NCBI RefSeq assembly: GCF_014207095.1
Contig: NZ_JACHBG010000006.1
Span: forward strand, 1-64,000
DNA length: 64,000 bases
DNA from: Martinezella lusitana
GTDB lineage: Bacteria > Pseudomonadota > Alphaproteobacteria > Rhizobiales > Rhizobiaceae
Reading direction: 5' to 3'
Shown: piece after piece, positions 9,617 through 19,035 of the stretch
How positions within the stretch are numbered: the stretch's first letter is position 1
How the letters are laid out: every line of letters starts with the position of its first letter
The notes under the pieces: generated by a model
Database searches by the model: none
The model's input: only the letters and a program-made list of their open reading frames with translations
What the model was told of the DNA's origin: nothing
Translations under genes and position numbers: made by a program

Positions 9617-11269
9617 TCACGGCGTCATGCCGAAGCGCGAGGCGAAGAGCGATTTCAGCCGTGTGACATCCTGCGGCGCGATCGAGGCGTCGGTCAGCGA
9701 TATCCAGCCGTCTATGTAGTGCTGCGGTGCATAGATATGCCCGTAGCCAACCGGTGAGGTGGTGGCGATCATCATGTCGAAAAGCAGCTGCAGCATCGTC
9801 ACCACAGGTATCCAGGTGAGCTGAGGCGAAACATCCGATCCACGCGGCGCCTTCATCCATTCAGGTTCGCGGAAGGCGGACGATACGTCGAAGAAGACGA
9901 CCGGGTCGCTGGCGTACTGGAGATAGATCACGCGAAGAGGCCCCCAGGGCGCGGCGTACTGCTCTGGCGGATGCTCTTGATTGGCAAACCGGATCACCGA
10001 TCCGTCGCGGAATTTCGGCAACCATTCCGGCGTGCCGGGATTTCGTGCTGCGGTCGCCGCCATCCACCGGGCGCTGCGGAAGGGAGGTCCGCTCCACAAG
10101 GCGCCATTCACCGGGTCGCCGATGACATTGTAGATATCGAGCGAGAGTTGCGAATTCAGCGCTCCGAGGCTCAATCCGTGCAGATAGAGCTTCGGACGCT
10201 TGTCATGCGGGAGCTTGGACCAGTAGCCATAAACGGCATCGAAGAGGTCGACGGCCGTTTCCTCGCCTTCCCGTGGCTCGAACAGAAGCGACATCCAGCT
10301 CGTGAGGTAAGAATATTGAACGGCGACGCTGGCGACATCGCCCCGTTGCAGATATTCCAGCGTGTCCATGGCTGCGGGGTCTATCCAGCCTGTCCCGGTC
10401 GGTACGATCACGACCAGAAGCGAGCGCTCGAAAGCTCCCTGCCGTATCAATTCCTTCAGGGCGAGCGTAGCGCGCTCCTTGCTCGTTTCGGCATTGTTCA
10501 ATCCGACATAGATGCGAAGCGGCTCCCGTGATTTGGTGTTCCAGAAGCTGGAGATCTCATTTGCCGTCGGGCCGGATACGATGAAGTGCCGCCCTTGCCG
10601 GCCGAGGCCTTGCCATTCGACGAGCGAGGCGTAGCTGCCGGTTTTCGTCGCCTCCTGCGGGCTTGGCTGATCAGTTTCGATCAGTGCGTCCGCCTGCTGA
10701 AAGGAGGCATCCGCCGCGTCAAGCGCAAGGCGAAGCAATATTCCCTGGCCGATCGACCAGAACAACGCGATAGCCAATAAGGACCCCATGACTTTTGACA
10801 GCCGACTTGGCACCATACGCGAAAGCCATTTTGAAAAGATCAGGCAGACCAGGCGAAACAAGCGTCCCAAGATTAGTGCCGCCAGAAAGGTCACAGCGGC
10901 CACTGCCGCAAGCCAATAGGGCTCTGCGGTGGCGATCGGCGGCATTTTCCACAAAAGACGGATCGAGTTTTGCCAGAATGTGGCATGCCAGAGCGCGGCA
11001 AGGCAGAGGGCGAGACATGCCATCCCTATTGCCCATCGCACCGGTTTCAACGAACTGTCCGGGGCGGGCAGCTGAAGGTAGAACCAAAGCCAGGTCAGCG
11101 CGGTGCCGATCATATAGCCGATGCCCGCACTGATGCCGGAGAGTGCACCCTGGACGAGATAGGAGCGCGGCATGAGGCTTGGCGTCAGCGATGCTGCGAA
11201 AAACACAAGCCCCATGACCATGCCGAGGAGCGAAAGGGAGTAGAATATCTCCTTGTCCAGACGACGCAT
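9617..11269 (-). CDS. Membrane-anchored alpha/beta-hydrolase (Abhydrolase_9 family)
   Basis: The 550-residue protein has about four to five N-terminal transmembrane segments and a cytoplasm- or periplasm-facing hydrolase-like domain resembling the Abhydrolase_9 family (COG4425-type). The nucleophile elbow is seen in LYLHGLSLGALNSQ. Further family-like stretches are VVIVPTGTGWIDP and LWSGPPFRS. The ATG at 11269 was chosen because AAAGGAA sits just upstream; an in-frame TTG 27 codons earlier has no comparable support. The family has no firmly established substrate, so lipase/esterase activity is only inferred from the fold. It converges on ndvB, and nothing in the sequence links the two functionally. 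Confidence 0.75.
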   Translation of the reverse strand: MRRLDKEIFYSLSLLGMVMGLVFFAASLTPSLMPRSYLVQGALSGISAGIGYMIGTALTWLWFYLQLPAPDSSLKPVRWAIGMACLALCLAALWHATFWQNSIRLLWKMPPIATAEPYWLAAVAAVTFLAALILGRLFRLVCLIFSKWLSRMVPSRLSKVMGSLLAIALFWSIGQGILLRLALDAADASFQQADALIETDQPSPQEATKTGSYASLVEWQGLGRQGRHFIVSGPTANEISSFWNTKSREPLRIYVGLNNAETSKERATLALKELIRQGAFERSLLVVIVPTGTGWIDPAAMDTLEYLQRGDVASVAVQYSYLTSWMSLLFEPREGEETAVDLFDAVYGYWSKLPHDKRPKLYLHGLSLGALNSQLSLDIYNVIGDPVNGALWSGPPFRSARWMAATAARNPGTPEWLPKFRDGSVIRFANQEHPPEQYAAPWGPLRVIYLQYASDPVVFFDVSSAFREPEWMKAPRGSDVSPQLTWIPVVTMLQLLFDMMIATTSPVGYGHIYAPQHYIDGWISLTDASIAPQDVTRLKSLFASRFGMTP

Positions 11270-11402
11270 GGCGTTCCTTTGCGCTACGTTACAAATATGC
11301 GGGCAGCAATTGCCTGACGGATGGGCGCGGCTGTGGGGGATGCTACGCAATCATGCCGGGAATGCCAAGAAATGTCGGCGACAAGATCGGGCAGCCGATG
11401 GA

Positions 11403-11861
11403 TTACATACGTTCGCCGGGCAGCTCGCTCGCCTGTCTTACCCAAGTGACAAATTGGGTTTCATCGATGATGTCGCCTTCGCGGATATTGAGGTAGCGCG
11501 TATCTTCGGCTTTGGATTCACCGGGTGGGATCGGTTGCAGCGATGCTCCGCGAAAGAAGGCGATCTTGATGTATTTTGCAAAGCAATGAATGCCGAGGAA
11601 CCAGCCATCATCTTCGATGCCGTAGAGTGGTGAATTCCATTTCACCGCTTTTCGGACATTGGGAACGGTTTGCTTGATCAAGCCGTCGAGCTTTCGGCCG
11701 ACCTCGCTCTTCCAACCTGGCATGGCAGCGATATAGGCCTGCACCGGTTCATCGCCATACCCCTTGGCGATTTGCGGGTTGCCGCCCGATAGCAACTTTG
11801 GCTCCGCCATAGTCGAACCCGGTTCTGACTTTGTCGCCGGTTTGGAAGTTTTGTTCGTCAT
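11403..11861 (-). CDS. DUF1801 domain protein (YdhG-like)
   Basis: A 152-residue soluble protein. After a basic, low-complexity N-terminus of about 30 residues comes a DUF1801/YdhG-like fold, recognised from VQAYIAAMPGWKSEVGRKLDGLI, VRKAVKWNSPLYGIEDDGWF and AFFRGASLQP. GGGGAAA supports the ATG at 11861. The molecular role of DUF1801 proteins is not established. It is transcribed towards the hydrolase gene with a 133-base gap and is divergent from the GreA/GreB-like gene. Confidence 0.75.
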   Translation of the reverse strand: MTNKTSKPATKSEPGSTMAEPKLLSGGNPQIAKGYGDEPVQAYIAAMPGWKSEVGRKLDGLIKQTVPNVRKAVKWNSPLYGIEDDGWFLGIHCFAKYIKIAFFRGASLQPIPPGESKAEDTRYLNIREGDIIDETQFVTWVRQASELPGERM

Positions 11862-12011
11862 TGCATTTCCCCGCAGTCGCCATCCGGTCTATTGTGTCAG
11901 GCATATTTGGTATTTGATCCCCGTCGTTCCAGAGATGCAACATGCTTTCTGATCGGCGGGGCGCTCGACCCGGGTGATGCCGGGGCGTCGCGCGCGAGAT
12001 GGAGTTTGAAA

Positions 12012-12494
12012 TTGAGCACCGCGTTCATGAAGGAAGAAAGTGCGGAAACGGCAGCGGAAACCCTGCTGCCCGACCGGACCATTTCTGAGCATCCGAACCT
12101 CGTGACCGAGGCGGGATTGAAGGCGCTGGAGCAGCAGCTTCAGCAGGCGCGGGAAGCCTACGAGGCGACCATCGGAATTGAGGATGTCAACGAGCGTCGC
12201 CGGCAGGGCGCTATCCCGTTGCGCGATGTGCGCTATCTCGTCGAACGTGTTCGGACTGCCGAGATCATGCCCGCTCCGGCGTCTTCTGACCTTGTCGCCT
12301 TCGGAAGCACGGTCACCTATAGCCGCGAGGATGGGCGGGTGCAGCGATATCGTATCGTTGGTGAGGACGAGGCGAATCCGAAGGCCGGATCGATATCCTA
12401 TGTCTCTCCCGTGGCACGGCTCCTGATGGGCAAGGCCGTTGGCGATTTCGTCAGCCTCGGCAATGAGGAACTGGAGATCACTGCGATCGAATAG
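12012..12494 (+). CDS. GreA/GreB-family transcript-cleavage or RNA-polymerase-binding factor
   Basis: A 160-residue protein with an N-terminal helical coiled-coil segment (TEAGLKALEQQLQQAREAYE, then VNERRRQGAIPLRDVRYLVERVRTAEI) and a C-terminal FKBP-like GreA/GreB domain (VAFGSTVTYSREDG, YRIVGEDEANPKAG, ISYVSPVARLLMGKAVGD). Family members bind the secondary channel of RNA polymerase and stimulate cleavage of backtracked transcripts; some rhizobial paralogues are only annotated as GreA-like. I place the start at TTG 12012 because GGAG lies 7 bases upstream and gives an MSTAF-type N-terminus. The ATG at 12027 has no Shine-Dalgarno sequence. The gene is a single unit, convergent with the L,D-transpeptidase gene. 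Confidence 0.8.
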   Translation: MSTAFMKEESAETAAETLLPDRTISEHPNLVTEAGLKALEQQLQQAREAYEATIGIEDVNERRRQGAIPLRDVRYLVERVRTAEIMPAPASSDLVAFGSTVTYSREDGRVQRYRIVGEDEANPKAGSISYVSPVARLLMGKAVGDFVSLGNEELEITAIE

Positions 12495-12514
12495 GCTTCC
12501 GTCGCAAAGCCTTT
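12493..12514 (+). terminator. Weak terminator-like hairpin
   Basis: AGGCTT / AAGCCT arms with an 8-base loop overlap the stop codon of the GreA-like gene and are followed by TTT. The stem is only 6 bp, so termination is uncertain. Confidence 0.4.
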
Positions 12515-12663
12515 CGTACGGAGCGAGGCAAGAGGGAGAAGGGCGGCCGAGTGGATGGTTCGGCCATCCATGGAGGCTTGCGCACTTCATCGAACTGCGA
12601 ACGCCCTACCCCATTGTTGTTGCACATTCCGGGCGTAGAACCGCCGCTCCTTTCTGGAATTGC

Positions 12664-13437
12664 TTAGGCCCCGGTTCCGCGCAGAGGGGTCTGATAGACC
12701 ACAATTCGGGCGTGATACGGGATGCGCTCATAGAGGTCGATTGCGTCCTGATTGATCAATCTGACGCAGCCGGAAGAGGTTGCCTTGCCGATCGATCTCC
12801 AGTCGGGTGTGCCGTGCAGGCGGTAGAGCGTGTCCTTGCCATCCTGGAAAATATAGAGCGCGCGGGCGCCGAGCGGATTCTTCAATCCAGGCGCCATGCC
12901 GCCATTGGCGACGGAGAATTTTGCAAGGCCGGGCTGACGGGCAATCATGTCGGTCGGCGGCTTCCAGCGCGGCCAATGCTGACGCCAGTGAATGGTGCCT
13001 TCACCCTTCCAGGCGAAGCCTTCGCGTCCGATCCCCACGCCGTAACGCAATGCCTTGCCGCCGGGCTGTACGAGGTAGAGGAAGCGCGACGCCGTGTCGA
13101 CGACGACAGTGCCGGCCGGCTCGCCGGTGGGGTCGACGACCTGCTGGCGATAATATTTCGGATCGATCTTCTCATAGGGGATGGCGGGAATGGTGAATCC
13201 GCCATCCTGGAGTTGAGCGTATCGGGTGGCAACTTCCGGTGAGGTCGCGGGGGCGGGCGCAGGAGCAACGACTTCCGGCTCGACCACCGGCTTGATCGTT
13301 GGCAACGGCGTTTTAAGCGGCGCCTGATCGCCGGGACCTGTCTGCGGCACGGTGGAGCAGCCGGCCAGCGTTGCTGATGCGGCCAGCGAACCAAAAATGA
13401 AAGTTCGGCGGGAAAGGGTAGATGAAATGCGGCTCAT
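12664..13437 (-). CDS. L,D-transpeptidase (YkuD/ErfK family) lipoprotein
   Basis: A 257-residue exported enzyme. The N-terminus is an RR-containing lipoprotein signal with lipobox LAGC (C27). A Pro/Ala-rich linker runs through about residue 70, and the YkuD domain covers about 105-250. The catalytic signature is complete: HGTP (H208) and SSGCVR (C224). The family forms 3-3 peptidoglycan cross-links or attaches lipoproteins/beta-barrel proteins to peptidoglycan in the periplasm; Rhizobiales carry many paralogues, and which reaction this one performs cannot be read from sequence. The twin arginine at residues 10-11 might also suggest Tat targeting, but the spacing is only a weak fit. Convergent with the GreA-like gene. 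Confidence 0.9.
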   Translation of the reverse strand: MSRISSTLSRRTFIFGSLAASATLAGCSTVPQTGPGDQAPLKTPLPTIKPVVEPEVVAPAPAPATSPEVATRYAQLQDGGFTIPAIPYEKIDPKYYRQQVVDPTGEPAGTVVVDTASRFLYLVQPGGKALRYGVGIGREGFAWKGEGTIHWRQHWPRWKPPTDMIARQPGLAKFSVANGGMAPGLKNPLGARALYIFQDGKDTLYRLHGTPDWRSIGKATSSGCVRLINQDAIDLYERIPYHARIVVYQTPLRGTGA

Positions 13438-13759
13438 GAGAATCGTGATGACTTGTTAACAAATAAGGCGGAGGGGTGAATTTCGCTCGACCGGTAGGTT
13501 CGATTTGTGGCTGGATTAGACCGGCAGGAGATGGAATAGCAAGTCGCGGACAACTTTTACGCAGCGTGTGACATTGTTAACACTTGTGCGATGCGCGGGA
13601 TCCTCGCCCCCTTTGTTGAAAGCTGAGCCTTATCCCATGATAATCGGTCGGATCTCTGCTTGCGCACCATTTCGGATGTCGACATGTAATGTATCTGCAA
13701 TCTTTGGCATGTCAGTGGGGAAAGGGATGGCAGGACGCTGTCTCTTTTAGGGGAAGCGA
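13438..13759. other. Intergenic region, divergent promoters
   Basis: The 322 bases separate the outward-facing L,D-transpeptidase and response-regulator genes and must hold both promoters. TTGTTAACA-like A/T-rich patches occur at about 13452-13461 and 13573-13582. I see no gene, RNA or convincing operator. Confidence 0.4.
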
Positions 13760-14434
13760 TTGCGGATCTTGCTACTTGAGGACGAGCCTGAAATGGCTCA
13801 GGCTTTGCTTGAGGCGCTACGGCGTCGCGACGTGCTGGCCGATCATGTCCGCACAATCGCGGATGCCGACGCGATGGCTCGTGTCGGCACCTATGACGTT
13901 CTGGTGCTGGACCGCCGCCTACCTGACGGCGAAGGCCTGGATCTCGTCGCGGCACTTCGTCAGCGCAAGCATCCGGTGCCGATTCTCGTTTTGACTGCGC
14001 TCGGTAGTGTCGATCATCGCGTCGATGGCCTCGACAGCGGTGCCGATGATTACCTCGCCAAGCCTTTCGCGATCGAGGAATTGCTCGCCCGGCTGCGGGC
14101 GCTCCAGCGGCGTGGTCCCACCATTTCCGACAAGTATCTCGATTTCCACAATCTGAGCGTCGATCCCCGCAGCAATGAAGTCTCTATAGCAGGTTCGGTA
14201 ATCGAATTTCCGAGACGGGAATATCTGGTACTGGAGGCATTGATGCGTCGCCCAAACCGGATCGTGACAAGATCGAACTTGATCGAAGCGGTCTATGCGT
14301 TGGAAGACGAAATCGGATCGAACGCTCTGGATGCGCATATCTCGCGAATTCGAAAGAAGCTTGTTCAGGCTGGAGCCGAGGTCGAGATAAGGGCCGTACG
14401 AAATATCGGCTACCTTGTCCGGGCTAAGGCATGA
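13760..14434 (+). CDS. OmpR/PhoB-family response regulator
   Basis: A 224-residue two-domain regulator. The receiver domain spans 1-115, with the acidic pocket at LLEDEP, phospho-acceptor D51 in LVLDRRLPDG and the lysine of DYLAKPF. The winged-helix domain spans about 128-222 (FPRREYLVLEALMRRPNRIVTRSNLI, DAHISRIRKKL, RAVRNIGYLV). The TTG start at 13760 is supported by AGGGGAAG 4 bases upstream and gives the canonical MRILLLEDEP N-terminus. It overlaps the next gene by 4 bases (ATGA), so it is co-translated with its sensor kinase. The stimulus is unknown. Confidence 0.92.
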   Translation: MRILLLEDEPEMAQALLEALRRRDVLADHVRTIADADAMARVGTYDVLVLDRRLPDGEGLDLVAALRQRKHPVPILVLTALGSVDHRVDGLDSGADDYLAKPFAIEELLARLRALQRRGPTISDKYLDFHNLSVDPRSNEVSIAGSVIEFPRREYLVLEALMRRPNRIVTRSNLIEAVYALEDEIGSNALDAHISRIRKKLVQAGAEVEIRAVRNIGYLVRAKA

Positions 14435-15888
14435 AAATAGAGCGCAGTCGCTCCTTGCGATGGGGCCTCATAAAGCGCCTGATTCCGTTGCAGGCGTTTC
14501 TTCTCGTCCTCTTCGTCGTCCTTCTCGTCGGCTGGGTCTGGATCATCAACCCGGAGCTGGAAGACACCAACGAACAAGCCGTTCGCATCGTTGCAGAGCA
14601 TGTGACAAGAGATGCCGATGGTCGGCTACAGATGATTGACTCGGCTGCGCTCAAGGAGTTGAAGCGTCGGTCTCCCGATCTATGGTTCATCATCCGCGAT
14701 GCTGACGGAGCTATATATCAGTATGGAGAGGCACCCGCGTTCCAGCTGAAGGAAGTTTTTCCTCGAGGCGTCGATCATGCAAGGCTGGAGGTCGGCAACG
14801 GGACCCATGCCGCGCTGGAAAACCGGGATACGTCGATTGGCAAACTTCAGTTTGTGGCAGCGACCGAACGCGGCTTTCCCAACGAAGGCCTTAACGTATG
14901 GATCAATATTCGTGTCGAGGTCGCGAAGGATGCTAACGGGCAGACCCCTTGGCTGAGCGTCTTACCGGCGATGGGGTTTGTCATTCTCATTGCCGTCGTT
15001 CCCATGCTGGCGCTCACCGGCGTGGCGACCTTGCTCGTAACGCCGCGAGCGGTTGGTCGCTCGCTGAGCGGCCTTGTTGAAACGGCAAGGCAAGCGCAGA
15101 CGATCGACTTTGAGACCCGCGCGGCCAGGCTCGATCGCTCGAAGGTGCCAAATGAGATCATCCCCCTGGTGGATGCATTCAATCATGCTCTTGCCAAGCT
15201 GGATGAAGGCTATAACCGCCACAATCGCTTCCTGGCCGATGCAGCCCACGAGCTGAGGACGCCCATCGCGATCGCGCGAACGCGAGCCGATCTGCTTCCG
15301 GAGGCGGAAGTCAGCCAGCAGCTTCGCGGCGACATCGATCGTCTCTCGCGCGTGGCCCATCAGCTTCTGGAGATGCAGGCCATCGGCGTGGTCGAGCTGC
15401 GTGCGGAACGCGTGGACCTGAACATGCTGGTCGAGAACATCGCCGCCGACCTCGCCCCAATCGCTATGGATGCCGGCTACGAGTTCGATTTCGAGCCCAG
15501 CTCGAAGGAGGCCGCCTTTGTCGTTCAGACATCGACGATCGAGATGGCTGTCGTGAACCTCATTCGAAACGCCATCGATCATTCCGGCGGCAAGGGTGCA
15601 ATCGTCGTCCGGGTCGGCGCGGCGGGCACCATCGATGTCTGCGACGAAGGTCCCGGCATTCCGCCACATGAGCGCGATCGCGTTTTCGAGCCATTCCGCC
15701 GCATCAACGCCAGCTCGTCGGGAGCTGGTCTGGGGTTAAATCTGGTCAAAAGAGCAGCCGAAATTCACGGTGGAAGAGTTTTGTTCTTTGATACCACTGC
15801 AGGTTTTTGCGTGCGGCTGGAGATCGGCTCGATCGCTCCGTCGCTAATTGCGGAAACAGACCGGCGAAGCGGCAAGATCAAGCGCTGA
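14431..15888 (+). CDS. Sensor histidine kinase
   Basis: A 485-residue inner-membrane kinase. A transmembrane helix at about 18-36 and a second at about 175-200 enclose a periplasmic sensor domain of about 135 residues. A short HAMP-like linker follows, then the HisKA box AAHELRTPIA with phospho-acceptor H273, and the ATPase domain with N box LIRNAIDHS, G1 DEGPGIP and G2 GAGLGLNLVKR. It is coupled by an ATGA overlap to the response regulator upstream, which it is expected to phosphorylate. The periplasmic domain matches no ligand family I recognise. A 191-base gap without a gene follows. Confidence 0.92.
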   Translation: MKIERSRSLRWGLIKRLIPLQAFLLVLFVVLLVGWVWIINPELEDTNEQAVRIVAEHVTRDADGRLQMIDSAALKELKRRSPDLWFIIRDADGAIYQYGEAPAFQLKEVFPRGVDHARLEVGNGTHAALENRDTSIGKLQFVAATERGFPNEGLNVWINIRVEVAKDANGQTPWLSVLPAMGFVILIAVVPMLALTGVATLLVTPRAVGRSLSGLVETARQAQTIDFETRAARLDRSKVPNEIIPLVDAFNHALAKLDEGYNRHNRFLADAAHELRTPIAIARTRADLLPEAEVSQQLRGDIDRLSRVAHQLLEMQAIGVVELRAERVDLNMLVENIAADLAPIAMDAGYEFDFEPSSKEAAFVVQTSTIEMAVVNLIRNAIDHSGGKGAIVVRVGAAGTIDVCDEGPGIPPHERDRVFEPFRRINASSSGAGLGLNLVKRAAEIHGGRVLFFDTTAGFCVRLEIGSIAPSLIAETDRRSGKIKR

Positions 15889-16079
15889 GCCTCCGAACGG
15901 CGAAGGACCGGGCGCCGCAATCAGTCTTGGGAAATGCGGTTGCGTGATCCCGATTTTCATTGGAATGGTTTCGGCAGGGGATATTGTCGACCTCGAACAT
16001 GATTCAGGTCGCGGAGGGCGTTGATGACAGCCATGGCTCAGGTCGATTGTCCCGTTTTGCCCGCTTGATGTAGATCCTC

Positions 16080-17111
16080 ATGCTTTTCATCCCGCTTCCC
16101 TTTGTCGTCGCCATTCTGCTCCTCACCCTTTTTGCCGTCGTGGCGAAGGGAAGCGACCAGACTTCCTTGAGGGAGGTCCCGCGCAATCTGCCGTTTCTGG
16201 CACTTATATTGATCAGTGCCTTTCAGAGTTTCCTGGGTGGTCTGCGTTGGGGATATGGCATTGACACCGTCATCTATGTGATGCCGGTCACCGCGGCGCT
16301 CATCCCGCCGCTGGCGTATCTGGGGGTGCGCAGACTGACGCGCAAAAGCGCCGAGATATCTCTGTGGCGAATGGGATTGCATGTGCTTCCGGCAGTCGCA
16401 GTCGTTCTTCTGATGGCGACGTCGCGTTATGCCATCGATGTTGTGCTTCCCCTGATCTTCATCGGCTATGCCATCGCGATCCTCCTGCCGATGCGCGCGG
16501 GAACGGATGCGCTGAGGATGACATCCTTCGAAAGCACGTCACCGGTTTTTCGCGCTCTCGTTTTCGCGGCCTTCACCTTGCTCCTGTCGGCCCTGCTCGA
16601 CATTTTCGTCGCTCTCGATTTCGCCTGGACGCAGGGAAGGCACGCCATTGCCCTGATCACCTTTGGCAATCTGGCTGCATTGGTCATCCTATCCATTGCA
16701 GGTGCCGTCGCCAGCCGCGGGCGCAGCTTTCCGGACATTGCCGAGCCGGCGCCGCAATTCGATACGACCGGCGACAAGGACACCTTAGCGGCGATAGAGT
16801 CCCTACTGGAGGCAAAACGCGTCTACCGGGATCCAGACCTCAATCTGGATCGTCTCGCCCGCAAGGCCGGTATCCCGGCCCGGCAGATTTCGGCGGCAAT
16901 CAACCGCGCGACTGCCAAGAACGTCTCGCAATATGTCAACGAGTTTCGGGTGGCCGAGGCATGCAGCCTGCTCGAGGGGACGAAGAAGCCGGTGACGGAT
17001 ATTATGTTCGACGTGGGCTTCCAGACGAAATCCAACTTCAACCGCGAGTTCCGTCGCGTCACCGATATGACCCCGGTGCAATGGCGTGAGCGGAAGCAGA
17101 ACAGCGCCTGA
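16080..17111 (+). CDS. Membrane-embedded AraC-type transcriptional regulator
   Basis: A 343-residue protein with an unusual layout. Roughly the first 215 residues form six or seven hydrophobic helices (for example FVVAILLLTLFAVVA, VLPAVAVVLLMATS, ALITFGNLAALVILSIAG). The C-terminal 110 residues are an AraC/XylS DNA-binding domain (LDRLARKAGIPARQISAAINRA, then VTDIMFDVGFQTKSNFNREFRRVTDMTPVQWR). Such proteins are expected to read a membrane or extracytoplasmic signal directly. The start is the first ATG; its ribosome-binding site is weak. It lies 89 bases upstream of, and on the same strand as, the HlyD/ABC export set, which is its most likely target, although that is inference. Confidence 0.85.
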   Translation: MLFIPLPFVVAILLLTLFAVVAKGSDQTSLREVPRNLPFLALILISAFQSFLGGLRWGYGIDTVIYVMPVTAALIPPLAYLGVRRLTRKSAEISLWRMGLHVLPAVAVVLLMATSRYAIDVVLPLIFIGYAIAILLPMRAGTDALRMTSFESTSPVFRALVFAAFTLLLSALLDIFVALDFAWTQGRHAIALITFGNLAALVILSIAGAVASRGRSFPDIAEPAPQFDTTGDKDTLAAIESLLEAKRVYRDPDLNLDRLARKAGIPARQISAAINRATAKNVSQYVNEFRVAEACSLLEGTKKPVTDIMFDVGFQTKSNFNREFRRVTDMTPVQWRERKQNSA

Positions 17112-17200
17112 TACAGCGTGGAAGGTGCTGTATCGCGATCGAGTACGCCCAAAAACGCGTTTGAGGTCGAGTTGGCAGCCTGATCGGCCATGTTGCCGAC

Positions 17201-18331
17201 ATGAACACGATCACCGAACACGACCGCAAACTTGCCGAAACGCTCAAGTCGCTTTCCGTCGCGTCAGCTGCCGGCACCGCTTCATTCGAACCGCCGCGAA
17301 AAGTTGTGCGGCGGTTCGCTCTCGTTTCGACTGCATTTTCTTTGATCGCAGTTCCTCTCGCTGGTCTTTCCCTATGGCCGAACTTGATAAGCAGCGTTGG
17401 GGGTATGGTGGTCCAATCGCAAGGGCCGGACACTCTCCTCCAGGAGGAGCAGGCTAAAAGCACGCCGACAATCGCGGCGGGCCGCGCCGGCGCACAGTCC
17501 GGACAGCCGGTTGCCGCAGCAAATACCCGTGAAATCACCGGGTCCGGCTACGTCGTGGCGCCACGCTCGACCGCGGTCTTTTCGAAATATGAAGGCAGGG
17601 TAATCGGCATTCCGGTCGAAGCGGGGGATCGTGTCGAAGCCGGTCAGGTCCTAGTTACGCTCGATGATGCGAACGCCCGCTTTGCGCTCGAGCAGGCAGA
17701 CGCAGCAAAGGTTTCCGCCGATCTCGCTCTCTCAGCCAGGGCCATCGAACTCACGCAGGCGGACACCTCGCTGCGGCGTATTGAGTTGCTTGCATCGCGT
17801 GAGGCAGCGTCCAAGAAGGATCTCGAGGCGGCCCGAACGACCTGGAAAAGCGCGTCGAACGCGGTGGAACAGGCACGCCAGGACATCAATCGGGCCGACA
17901 TTGCAATCCGGATAGCCCGGGAACAGCTGGATGAACTGACGGTGCGAGCGCCGTTTGCCGGCACCGTTGCAAAACTTGGCGCGCATGTTGGTGATACCGT
18001 GCTGGCACGCGTCGACAGCGTTCGGGAAAATCAGAGCCTCCTCACCCTCATCGACACAGGCAGCATGGTGATCGATGCCGATGTGGCAGAGACGAATATT
18101 GCCGCCGTTCATCCCGGCATGCGCGGGGAGGCCGTGCTCGACGGATTCCCGGAAAGCCCCTTCGCTATCGACATCAGCAGGATCGCGCCTGTCGCCTCGG
18201 CCGAAAAGGGCACGATCACACTTCGCTTCTCACTGGTCGCGCCGCCGGCGGGAATTCGTCCGAACATGGCAGCGCGCATCCGCATCGCTGCATCCAACTC
18301 CCAGCAATCATCCGGAGACACCAGCCAATGA
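17201..18331 (+). CDS. HlyD/MacA-type membrane-fusion (periplasmic adaptor) protein
   Basis: A 376-residue adaptor for an ABC exporter. A cytoplasmic N-terminus of about 38 residues precedes one transmembrane helix (about 39-60). Next come the biotinyl-lipoyl hairpin (SGYVVAPRSTAVFSKYEGRV ... VEAGDRVEAGQVLVTLD), an alanine-rich alpha-hairpin coiled coil of about 90 residues, the second lipoyl half (ELTVRAPFAGTVAKLGAHVGD) and a beta-barrel domain. It overlaps the ATPase gene by 4 bases (ATGA) and heads a four-gene operon of MacAB/DevBCA type. The substrate is not evident; such systems export lipids, glycolipids, peptides or antibiotics. No outer-membrane channel is encoded nearby. Confidence 0.88.
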   Translation: MNTITEHDRKLAETLKSLSVASAAGTASFEPPRKVVRRFALVSTAFSLIAVPLAGLSLWPNLISSVGGMVVQSQGPDTLLQEEQAKSTPTIAAGRAGAQSGQPVAAANTREITGSGYVVAPRSTAVFSKYEGRVIGIPVEAGDRVEAGQVLVTLDDANARFALEQADAAKVSADLALSARAIELTQADTSLRRIELLASREAASKKDLEAARTTWKSASNAVEQARQDINRADIAIRIAREQLDELTVRAPFAGTVAKLGAHVGDTVLARVDSVRENQSLLTLIDTGSMVIDADVAETNIAAVHPGMRGEAVLDGFPESPFAIDISRIAPVASAEKGTITLRFSLVAPPAGIRPNMAARIRIAASNSQQSSGDTSQ

Positions 18332-19035
18332 CCGAAAGTGCCAGGCAAGAACCATATATCGCTCTGAGCGCCGTGCAGAAAGCGTACCGCATCGGCGGTG
18401 AAGAGCTCCCCATCTTCAGCGGTCTCGATCTGACCATTCCGAAGGGTGACTTCGTCGCGATCATGGGGCCATCCGGATCCGGTAAATCGACGCTTCTCAA
18501 CATGCTGGCGGGTATCGACCGCCCCGACAGCGGCGAATTGCGCATCGGCAGCGCCCGGCTCGATCAGATGGGAGAGGCGGCGCGCTCCTCCTGGCGCGCG
18601 CATAACATGGGCATTGTTTTCCAGTTCTATAATTTGTTGCCCATGCTCAACGCGGCCGAGAATGTCGAATTGCCGCTTCTGCTCAAGCCGATTTCCGCAA
18701 GGGAACGGCGTGCCCGGGTCGAGAAGGTTCTGGATCTTGTCGGGCTCGGGGGGCGAGGCAAGCAATATCCGGCCTCGATGTCCGGCGGTCAGCAACAGCG
18801 TGTCGGCATTGCGCGGGCCATCATCGCCGATCCGGATCTGCTGCTTTGCGACGAACCGACCGGAGACCTCGACAGGAAGTCCGCCGATGAGGTGCTCGAC
18901 ATGCTCGGCTTCCTCAATCGTGAGATGGGCAAGACCATCGTCATGGTTACGCACGATCCGCAAGCCGCCCTTCATGCCCGCCACGAGTTGCATCTCGACA
19001 AGGGGCATTTCGTTGAAGAGAGGAGGGTCGCCTGA
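18328..19035 (+). CDS. MacB/LolD-type ABC transporter ATP-binding protein
   Basis: A 235-residue nucleotide-binding protein with Walker [10 protein letters not shown] (47-55), Q-loop [10 protein letters not shown], signature MSGGQQQRV (151-159), Walker [13 protein letters not shown] (171-182) and the switch histidine in VTHDPQAA. Motif context places it in the LolD/MacB/DevA branch that powers mechanotransmission exporters. Its start overlaps the adaptor gene (ATGA) and its stop overlaps the first permease gene by one base (TGATG), so the subunits are translationally coupled. Confidence 0.93.
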   Translation: MTESARQEPYIALSAVQKAYRIGGEELPIFSGLDLTIPKGDFVAIMGPSGSGKSTLLNMLAGIDRPDSGELRIGSARLDQMGEAARSSWRAHNMGIVFQFYNLLPMLNAAENVELPLLLKPISARERRARVEKVLDLVGLGGRGKQYPASMSGGQQQRVGIARAIIADPDLLLCDEPTGDLDRKSADEVLDMLGFLNREMGKTIVMVTHDPQAALHARHELHLDKGHFVEERRVA